A stretch of 64,000 bases of DNA. Source: Ziziphus jujuba (lineage: Eukaryota > Streptophyta > Magnoliopsida > Rosales > Rhamnaceae). Location of the stretch: the NCBI RefSeq assembly GCF_031755915.1, contig NC_083384.1:23515001-23579000 (forward strand), written 5' to 3'. Shown piece after piece: positions 45,901 through 55,603 of this stretch (position 1 is the first letter of the stretch; each line of letters starts with the position of its first letter). Position numbers and translations under genes: made by a program. Below the pieces are notes generated by a model. That model was not told where the DNA came from. It saw only the letters and a program-made list of their open reading frames with translations, and ran no database searches.

Positions 45901-46683
45901 TGGTAGAGTTTAAATCCATCAAGGACCTCTATGCCATGGATGAAGATTTCTTTACTATTTGTGAAAATGTTTACTGCATGACAAAATGGTTGATTATCAT
46001 ATCATGGAGGGTTTCTATTAAAAGGTGATCGATTATGCATTCTTAGAACTTCACTTCAAGAATACATTTTACATTACCTACATACCGATGGCCTAGCAGC
46101 ACACACAGAAAAAGATAAAACCATCTTTTTATTCACTTTTAGATTCATTTAGCCTAAAATAAAGAAGGATATAACCAACTATACTACAAGAAGTGATATC
46201 TATCATAGGGCCGAAAGCCATACTATAAGAGACTAGTTTATATACCCTTTTACTAGTGTCCTTAACAACATGGGAAGATCTATCATGAACTTTGTTCTTG
46301 GGTTGCCCATGACACCCAAAATGTTGGATTTTATACTGGTACTTGTTGAGAGGTTCTAAAAAATGGCACACTATTTTTCATGGCAAGAAAGTCGCTACTG
46401 CCAACTATGTAGGCAATATGTTTTCTAGAGAAATTGTTGGGCTACATGGAATTCCCAGATCCATGACCTATGATAGAGATGTGAAATTCATGAGACATTG
46501 CAAGAAGATTTTTTGGAAGAAATTTGACACCTAATTGAACTACAGTAGTGCCTATTATACCAGACTAATGGTCAAACTATGATGGTCAGTTGCACACTTT
46601 GACCAGACTAGGATGGTCAGTTTCAAACTGGGAAATATGTTAAGGACTTTGGTAAATCACATGCTTAAATAGTGAGACTCTAT
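45901..46683 (+). pseudogene. Gypsy-B integrase, N-terminal and core part
   Basis: Blocks: GFLLKGDRLCILRTSLQEYI near 46005-46065, HLHTDGLAAHTEKDKT near 46075-46125 (second His of the HHCC finger), then FVLGLPMT and ERF-KMAHYFSW near 46290-46380. GNMFSREIVGLHGIPRSMTY (46410-46470) precedes the second catalytic Asp in YDRDVKFM. YYTRLMVKL-like and VNHMLK-like pieces run to 46683, where the Cassandra element cuts in. Confidence 0.8.
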
Positions 46684-47373
46684 TGTAACACCCTACCTCC
46701 ACTACGGACTTATCACTTTCTACCGATATTGTCCCTAATATAGCCATCACACTTGGTATGATGCTTCTTATTAAAAGCTTCCTAAGAGGTCATCCATCCT
46801 TGGATTACATTCGCTTGAGCAAGCTTATCTTTGAAGTTCTTTCAAACTCTGAAGACAATCTCTCTAAAACGAGACATTGTCATTATGAAACGTACTATTA
46901 TTACATTTGAATTATCGCATGATCTACACCTGGATAATGTGGGATTGCACATATGGTAGCCAACTAGTGCCCAGCACCAGCCACACTGGTCGTCACAAAT
47001 CCACTTTCCTTGGGGCCCAGTGTCCTCACTAGCATACTTTTGGCCTAGTACAAGCTTTGATACCATTTTTAACACCTGCCTCCATTGCGGACCTATCACT
47101 TTCTATCGATATTGTCCCTAACTTAGACACGTTACTTGGTATGGGTATTTAACGCTTTTTAAGAGGTCACCTAACCTTGGATTACTCTCACCTAAGCATG
47201 CTTAACTTTGAAGTTTTTTTCTAATCGTGAAGCTAATTGCTCTAAAAAGGTCTCAACATTATGAAAGTGACTATTAGTATATTTAAATCATCTTTGATCT
47301 ACATTCAGATGATATGGGATTGGATACCAGGTAGTCTACCAATGCCCTATATCCACCCACACTGATTGTCACT
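46684..47373 (-). mobile_element. Cassandra TRIM retrotransposon with 5S-rRNA-derived LTRs
   Basis: Minus-strand TRIM of 690 bp. The 3' LTR is 46684-46997 and the 5' LTR about 47068-47373. The LTR starts TGTGACGACC and ends TGTTACA on the minus strand. Between them are a PBS (47065-47054, TGGTATCAAAGC) and a polypurine stretch (GGGCCCCAAGGAAAGTGGA) only about 35 bp apart. Each LTR holds a 5S rRNA-like segment in the same sense as the element: 47157-47218 reads, reversed, ACTTCAAAGTTAAGCATGCT then TAGGTGAGAGTAATCC, paralleling the 5S internal promoter region. The other copy is 46779-46840. This is the diagnostic trait of Cassandra. It has no coding capacity. It lies inside Gypsy-B integrase. 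The TSD is not clean. The two LTRs differ considerably, so the insertion is old. Confidence 0.9.
46779..46840 (-). other. 5S rRNA-like segment in Cassandra 3' LTR
   Basis: Similar to the 5S rRNA central and 3' part (RNA polymerase III box A to C region), with substitutions throughout. It is not a functional 5S gene: the 5' third of 5S is absent and the control region is mutated. Its counterpart is at 47157-47218. Confidence 0.8.
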
Positions 47374-47880
47374 TTACTCTACCCCGAACAAAATTTGCTT
47401 ATAGTCACATGGTGAATCAAACAATTGGAAAATACTTATTTTCCATTTGCCTATGCCAAGGTATCTAATCATACTGTGGATTTTGTCTTTGTGATAAAAC
47501 ACTCCAACAAATTACCAACAACATTCACAGACAACTATGTCCAAAAATATGAGGCCATTAAAGCTTGAGTTAATGATTCAAATACTAAATACAAGTTTGT
47601 AGCTAATCGTCATATGCAATTTAAAACTTATTGTGAAAGGGATCTAATCATAAGGATCTTTCTCTGGAAAGAATATTCTAGAGTTGGTACATATAACAAG
47701 TTGCAGATGAAAAAGATTGGTTTGTTCTGGATTGAAAAGCTTTTAGGTTAATACGTACCTCGTGGTGTTGCCAGAAGATCTCAAAATTTCTCTAGTCTTC
47801 AATGTTGCAAATCTCCACCCTTATCTCCCACCAAACTATGCTCCAATGACTTAATTTGAAATCGAGGATTATTCCTGTAA
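47374..47880 (+). pseudogene. Gypsy-B integrase C-terminal part
   Basis: Right of Cassandra the integrase resumes with an AYSHMVNQTIGK block near 47397-47432. It then gives FTDNYVQKYEAIKA near 47525-47570 and the C-terminal WKEYSRVGTYNKLQMKKIG near 47668-47725, ending VLPEDLKISLVFNVANLHPY near 47770-47825. Frames shift twice. The stop falls just before the 3' LTR-like sequence at 47881. Confidence 0.78.
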
Positions 47881-47960
47881 TGTTGGGGAAAAACTAAAGG
47901 AGACAACTTGAAGAACCAACACGATGTTTTCCTATTTTAATTCTATTATCCTTGTGATGA

Positions 47961-50900
47961 TATGGCGACTTTTAAATTCTATGCTTTTATTTGTCTATTT
48001 GTAATGCACCGCTTAAATAACTAACCACATGGCGTTGTTTGTGTATGTCGATGACTAGATAGCTGGGTCAGAGTTTCACTCTAAATGCAGCTTTAGATGT
48101 CATTTTATTCTGTTTAAATACTAGTGTTGTTTTCAAAGGAAGGTAGATGATTTAGGTGCCCATATTTAAATACTAGTGTTATATTTCGAAGAGTAAAAAT
48201 TTCCTTTATTTTATTAAAATCTCAGCTTTGTGTTTATACCATTATTTTTGACAAAATAGAATATTTATTGAAGATAATGTAATCCAAAATGTAGATTAAA
48301 TTTTATGTAGATATTTTATTTATTTAAAATTTTGTTTTTATCCATATTAGATTATCAACCAGAATTTTTTTTTTTTTTTTTTTTTGGGTTAAAAGATTAG
48401 ATTACCATTTAGGTTTTATTTTTCTCTGTTTATTTAATAGGGTTTCTATTTGACATATATATAAAGGATCCTCCAAAAAACAGCAAAGGAAACTCTTAAC
48501 ACTACATAAACCTTTCAGGATTCCTATCTAGCTATAGTCCACTGGTTTCTTAGCTTTTCATTTTTATTTTTCTTCTATTGTTCTAATTATTTTATTTTAA
48601 AGGATAAAAACCTTATAAGACTTTTAGTTTTCTGTTTTAAATACATTTGCCTAGTGAGTTAGATTCTTGAGCATTTTAATTTTACTTTATTTTAGGCACA
48701 CCTTTTACAGAATCTACTACATTATGATTATTATTATTTTTTTAATCTAGATGTTTTTTTGGCATACCCACAGTCAAGAGACTGCTTAATATTATCAACA
48801 TCTTGACTTATTAAATTTCCCTTCCAGCTGCAAATTTTGTTGTCCTTCAAATGCCCTCAAATTGCAGTTGAATAGAAACTATTGATCGGAGGATGGACGA
48901 GTAAAAAGAAGGAAAATAAAGATTAAAGGAAGAAGATATAGTTGGACACTGGCCTATATTAGAAAGTAGAAAAGAAATAGGGATAAGAAAAGGCTGAGAA
49001 ATGGACTCGGAACAGCTGGTTAAACAGCACTATAGACTTGGCCACAACTGGTATTCATTGACTAATTCTACCCTTCTTCAGACCTGGTTTTTTAATATTG
49101 TGACTCTTCCATGCTGTCTTGAAAACCTTTTCCACCAATAAGAAAGTTTAGAAGTACAACAAGAGAGAGCGACGAAAAGTAAAAGCATAGGTAATTTTAA
49201 CAAACTTTGCCACATGGCATTTTATGGTTGGATAGCTACCAGCTAATATATATGGTGTGATCTTCATGGTCTGGAAAATAACTAGAGTTTTTATCCAAAA
49301 AAAAAAGAAAAAAGAAAAAGAAAAAGAAACTAACTACAGTTCAAAGGAATAAAATGTCGAGTACAAAGCATAATATGGCTCCATCAGGTAGCAGTTAGTC
49401 GGCCATTTAATTTTTTTTGGTGTTAATCAAGTTCATCACATTTAAAGCATTAGTTATCAAAAATAGATAAATAAATAATTATATAAAGAAGAAAGAATTA
49501 AGTTAGACACATCACGGAGTGCTTAGTTTCTCCTAAATTAAAAAAGAAAAAAACTAACCGATTAATAGACAAAAATGTCCAAATTAGTAATTTAATTTAA
49601 AAAAAAAAGACCTTACAAATCTTCGGCTGGCATATTATATTAAATTACTATGATTTGTTTTTGAAAGGTGAATAATTTTATATTTATGTCTCTTCATCAA
49701 ATTTTATGCATAGGACAGCTAATCTTGTTAAATACAAAATGCCAATGTATGTTTCGTAATAGAGAATGCCAATACATTGGTTACAAATGGCATCTTTCTA
49801 TATTTCCAGGCCCCACTAATGACATGAACCGCAATAGAAACAATAATTAATTTTTTTAGCTCTCTAGCTATAAATTATTTTGGTATTCCAAGATGATAAT
49901 GATAAGACCAAAACTTACCTCGTATTAAACAGCCTCACAAATTTAGCCAAATTAGCTTGGAAGATCTAGCACGGTTCTCCATACCATAATAAAAGTAGTA
50001 TTCGATTCTGGGTGTGGCCCAACCCATATAACGATGTTTTTACTATATCTCTACCCCTATTTATGAAAGAAGCTTTACCGACTACTTTTCTACTTTTTCT
50101 GATGGTATGCCTGAGATGGTTCCCAAGTGTCTCCTTGCCATATTCCAGATAACAGACATTTCCATCCTTTTAGCTCCATATGATCTTCCTTTAGGTCCTG
50201 TCCTATCATTTTTTTTTCCTTTGCAGTTGAGCTTCAATTGGTCCACAAATCACTGAACATACTTTTGGAAAAAAGACTGGCAGTCTCTTTATCCACTTGA
50301 TGATTCAGCTCGCATATATATATATATATATGTGTTATATGTGTGAAGCAACTTTTAAGGTGTAGACTATTATTATTATTTTATATTTTTATATTTATTT
50401 TAAGATATGGATTGAATTCAGGGCATGTTCTCAAAATAAGATAAGTTGAGACTGAATAAACCCTACAGATCTAGGATTATCTATAAAGTTCAACAAATGT
50501 GAGACTTTCTTTTTACTCCCTTTTACTCCCTTTAATTGAGTTTATCTGGGCTTAGACTGCTTTATATGCTGAGCCACTGGTTCTTGAAAGTTAAGGTATC
50601 CTTTGGTACCACATCGATTTTTTCGTTTTTGGCTATTAGTTTTTTCTACTTAAGCTTGGAAAAAAAGGAGGAAAAAAAAAAAAAACAAAAATCCAACAAA
50701 ATTTGAAATTGTTTTCAATTTTGGTGTTTTTATATTTTTTTTTATAAAGTTTGTAATAGATGAAAATGTTTAACAAAATCTAATTAATATTTGAAGTAAA
50801 CAAATTACATAAAACTAAACTGAAAAAAAGCAAAAAGAAAAAATCAAAATTTTCCTCATCCTTGTTTTGATCTATGTTGGCTTCCAATTTTTAATCATTT

Positions 50901-52207
50901 ATTATTATTATTATTTGAATTCCATCCCATCTACATAAGAAAATCAATAACTCTGCACCATTATTTTTTCATATAATTTTCTATGCTTTTGTTTAGAGGA
51001 GAATAAAATATTAGTATATACTATTTTGATTTTTTTTTTTTTTAGTGAAATGATATATGATCTAGTCAAAATATTATAATAAAATTATTATACTTTTTAA
51101 TAGCACAAAATAAAAATGTGTTTTTCTTTTTGTTATTATATATAAAATATTGTGCATTAAATTTTTTTGTGGCATATATATATATATATATACACTTTTT
51201 ACAAAAGCCTTGGCCGCCCAAGGATAAGATCTTGGCTCTGCCCTTGTGTTACAATACGACATCTAACCTCGAGAGATTTGAGTTCCTAGGTAGTTTAATA
51301 AGTGGAAAGAAAATTACATCTCTAGCTACACTACACATACTCATGAAGACATATTTTGCTCATAAACCTGATCTTCTTTGGGTTTCGACTTAAAATATAT
51401 AAAGCTCTTCAATTATTTGTAGGGCTTTCAACCATTCAAGTTTGTAATTTGCTGCGATGGAAAGATTATTTCCGATTAATCAGAACCATCACCAGAATCC
51501 TTAATGCCCTTTTCAGAGGTTTTATTTTACTTTATCTTATTACTTTTTTTGGCCGACAGCGAAATATTTTATACTCTTAACTTTTGAACAAAATCCCGCA
51601 AAAAGGCTTGGGGAGATAAGCTTCGGTTCATATGAAATACTTGCATCTTTATATCCATTAGATTGCATTTCTGACGTGCCAAATCAACTTTAGGTAGATT
51701 AGGTGGTCTACCTTCAATGAAATTATTAGTCTTCAAAGTTCATCACTTATTTTATTGGAAGATCCTATACTGACTAACGAAGTACAAAGATTACGAAAAG
51801 AAAAGAAACGATGTAAACAACAAGAGTTGTAAGGTTATTTGCAAATCAAAAAACAAGAGTTGTAAGGTGATAAACCACATCAGTAGTCCAATCATCAACC
51901 ACATTACTCATTAATTATCTACCACGTGATCATAATAAAAAGAGAGAAATTTTTCAGTATACAATATGTATATAGGAGGAATACATGTTGGTACATATAG
52001 TTAATGATGTAATGCCATGTGTACCATCACATCCTAGTTATTTAAAAAATTTCATATCAACTTCTTTCACATTATTAACACCGTTTAATGCCTGTTATTC
52101 AGTTTTTATTTTATATCTCTTTTGCTCTTTTCTCGTATCCATTTCACTCTCTTCACCTTTTAAAGAAACTCCATAATAAAAACCATAAAACGGAGAAACT
52201 TGATCAG

Positions 52208-52245
<38 letters not shown>

Positions 52246-53645
52246 ATTTTGCACATAACTGATTCAAATTTCTTGTTCTCTCATTAATCAATAAATCCAT
52301 ATTTTTTTATAATTTTATTTACCAACCTAAAACTGAAATTGAATAAGTTTTGAATATTTTCACAAATTTTATAAGGCAAAGAAATATTCTCCTACTTGTC
52401 TGCAGTTGATCTAAAAGCTTAAAGTCACTAATAAGGAGACGGTGGACTTTATTGGCCCGGATTATTTCTTTTTTTTTTTAAACATTTACCTTTTTCTCTT
52501 GGTAGTGTTTTTGAACTTTCAGAAGTGTTAAGTCACTTTAAATAATATATTAATATCTCTTCACTGTCAAATGTTCATATATAATGGTTATGAGTTAATA
52601 TACAAATTTGTTCATTAATGGAAGGAAATTATAATCCTTATTGTGCCATTTTAGTATTTCTATGTTGACAAAGAGAATGGATGAGCAAACGAAAAGAGAT
52701 TGAAAACCCATTAAAGACCTCTACCAAGGATGATTTACAATCTAGATGTTGAAGAATCCTCCATCTGGCAATTGGTGCAGATGAGAGGATTCAACATGGA
52801 GAATTAACTGAGATCTTTGAAATTCTAGGGCAATGAAAGAGCGAAAACAGAACGAAAAGAGAGCAAATGAAATATAATAAAAATAAAATATAATAAAATT
52901 AAAAATGATGATTAAAATGGTGTTAAAAATATGGAAAAGGCTGATATGAAATTTTTTAAATGACTAGGAAGTGATGGCACAGGTGGTACTATATCATTGG
53001 CCATACACGTGAACATGGATTCCACTTTAATATACGTTGTGTACAGAAATTTTTTTCATAAAAGGAATAGTTTATGCTTGAGGATCGTAAAAGGTTATCA
53101 CTATAAAATTAAGAATGATAACAACTATAAGATGACAAACAACTACATATGTAAACCTAAAATTTCACATTGGAAATATAAGATGTTTTGGCTACCTTTG
53201 ATGCTCAAAGTCTCAATATGAGGCTTTGCCATGATGGCCATCTAAATCCTAAACTTGCAAACTAATAATGGAACATGAAGAATCTCTAGGCACGATTGTA
53301 GTGCTCCACAAAGGCACTCCAATGTTCAAGTCAAAAAGTACTTTACATGCTAAAAAAACATTTTAGTTGTTATAAGTTGGACGTCGTTGATTGAAGGATG
53401 TAATTATTTATTTATAGTTTTGGCATTTGTATCCTTAGTAAGCATGGAAACTTAGTCCCAATGTTGGACCACAAAACCAAACAAATAAAGTAGGGTTATG
53501 GCGAGTGTACATCCTAAGTACATTAGTTAAGTTTGTACCATCATATATTTAGGAAAGCCCATTTATTAATCTGGCCTTGTTTTAAGGATATGTATGGAAG
53601 GTCTTCTTGATAAAATATAAGGCTGATATTGACTCAGCAACAAGT
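47961..53645. other. 5.7-kb AT-rich spacer with no supported gene
   Basis: No protein-like ORF on either strand. A TATA-like atatatataaagg at 48457-48469 has no recognisable transcript downstream. 51200-51245 (reverse complement aagggcagagccaagatctt) resembles the conserved end of the plant DNA repeat also suspected at 33773. A (TA)n run at 52208-52240 and an imperfect hairpin at 52748-52795 were noted. The rest is low complexity. Confidence 0.5.
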
Positions 53646-54778
53646 TGATGAGAATTTGCCAGTACTCGCACAACCAACAACCCGTTAAGGTGCAGATCGT
53701 ATACAGTTGAAGACCGGGCCAATCACTAGGGCTCAAGCCAAGAGATTTAAGGAAAACCTGGCTGGCTTTATAGATGGAGCTATCAATTCTCAAAAAGGCT
53801 TGTCAATATCTGAAGATTCAAAGCCTATTTTAAGCATCCAAGAGGTGAAGGCCGGTATGGATCCAGGTAGTTGTTTTAGTGCATTTGTGGACTCCGGGAA
53901 ACAATGAATGGATCAAACACTTCATGAATTCAATGAATATCACTAAGAGGTCATAAAATCAAGATAAGGTAGAAGCTAAAGCAACTAAAATGGTGATTTG
54001 AGCCTGGAGGACTTTTGGGCCTAAAATGCTGTTTTTGCTGCTGGCTTTACTGTATTTTACTAATTTGGTATTTTTTTTCTTCGTTCCAATCAAGGGCAAC
54101 GTATGAGAATCATTATTAATCCTATTTGGCATCTTAAATGGCATATGGAAGCTGATTTGGAGCCTTTATAAGCTGAAAATTAGTCAAAGATAGCTTAGTG
54201 GTCAAACTAGTCAACTAGTTTCCTAATTTGAATTTGACTTTTTGTTGTAGGATACTATCTTTTATTTTGGTTTTATTTATTTATTTGCTGGAAAAATTAC
54301 TTTAGAAAAGTTAGAGTTCTATTATTTTGATTGTAAGTTAATTAATTTCTTTTTCAAAATTAAGAAATTAATTAATACAAATTAGATTAGGAAAGGGTGT
54401 GAAATTAGAAAATTTTCTAATTTGATTCTATGTTGGCCGAAATTTCCTAATCCTTTTAGGGTTTTATTTTGTTCTTTCAAAGCCTTTCTAAAGGCTTATT
54501 TTCAATGAGAAATCAGCTTACATATTATTCAAAAAATTATTTGTGAAAAAAGAATTCTCTTTATTCTCTTTAAATACCTAACACACCATTAGAGAGTGAG
54601 TGTTTTGGTTTGACTTATCAATAGGATTTCCATCACCTATTGTGGTGTCTTTAATATACCAAGGTTTCTAGTCATAGGTTGATTAAGGGTTGAGGTGACC
54701 ATAATAACTTGAACTTAATTTTTCGATTCCTGACAATATAATATGGCTTTAGGGGCGAGTCGACCTAGGTTCATATCA
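53646..54778 (+). repeat. Gypsy-C 5' LTR (1133 bp)
   Basis: Homologous end to end to the three Gypsy-A family LTRs. Like them it contains the pol-tail frame (MKTGPITRAQAKRFKENLAG at 53707-53766, open for 66 codons). An in-frame TAA precedes it at the codon where the Gypsy-A LTRs have TAG. Confidence 0.92.
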
Positions 54779-55040
54779 TTTACTATCAGAGCCGAATTTT
54801 GTTCAAGTTTGATCTATCTTTACCTACTTTATTTTTTTTTGTGTTATTTTTCAATTTTAACATTAGGTTAAGATTGTTCTTAATTCATACACATTCGCGT
54901 GAGTCGACCTAGGTTCGTATTATTTAATATCAGAGCTGAATTTTATTTAGGTTTGATCTATCTTTATTTACTTTATTTGTTTTTGCATTATTATGAAATT
55001 TTAACATTAGGTTAAGATTGTTCTTAATTCATACATGTTC
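54757..55040 (+). repeat. Tandem duplication of LTR end plus PBS
   Basis: The ~140-bp segment from gagtcgacctaggttc through the PBS (atcagagcc) to attaggttaagattgttc is present twice (54757-54897 and 54898-55040). It creates a second PBS-like site (aatatcagagctg) near 54930. Confidence 0.88.
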
Positions 55041-55603
55041 TGCATCTTAAATAAAAAAAATCATTCATAGCCGAAAATTAGGTTCTTTGTTTTGCCATAT
55101 TTTTTGCTTCCTAGTTTGTTGGTTGTTTTTCATTATTTTTCTTGGTAATTTAGCTTATTGTTGATTTTTGTTTGCTATTTTTGATCTTAATTATTTGCAT
55201 TCATATATTCAAAAAAAAAAAAAAAAAAGGATTAGCGGCAACATATACAAATTCACAAAATTTGCAAATTTGTATATTGGTTGTTTTGGGTTTGGTGGGA
55301 TTTTGGTATTGGAATTGCAATTTTGTTGTTGATCCTTGCTACTGGAGTTGTGTTTAAAGTTTTGTGAGCAAATAGAAAAATAAAAAGCAAAGCTGAATAA
55401 AAAAAAAAAAAAAAAGGCTGGTTTGTTGAAAATTGGAGTTTGAATTTGTTTGAGCTGGAAATTTTGGTTTGTGATATATTGGAGTTGCTGGAATTTTATA
55501 TTTCTGCTGGAAATTTGTATTTTTGAGTGCAAAAAAAAAATTATTTGGATTAAAATGAGTGAAGGGATTTGATACAAAAACGTGAATTACAAAGAACAAC
55601 AAC

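Larger units (their letters stand above)
38758..47960 (+). mobile_element. Gypsy-B: Ty3/gypsy element, split by two insertions
   Basis: Plus-strand element of a different family from Gypsy-A. A short LTR-like end at 38758-38875 shares gacaacttNaagaaccaa and tcctatttta with 47881-47945, which marks the 3' side. PBS 38877-38890 (ttagtatcaaagctc). Gag begins at ATG 38911. Protease, RT/RNase H and integrase follow after a 3.8-kb insertion. The integrase is split again by a Cassandra element. Frames are broken throughout. LTR limits are poorly defined. Confidence 0.82.

Noticed and set aside
46779..47218. 5S rRNA genes
   Set aside because: Similarity covers only part of 5S and lies inside LTRs with PBS and polypurine tract; this is Cassandra.
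48457..48469. TATA box of a gene in the 48-53 kb spacer
   Set aside because: A TATA-like string occurs, but no ORF, RNA fold or homology follows it, and such strings are expected in AT-rich DNA.
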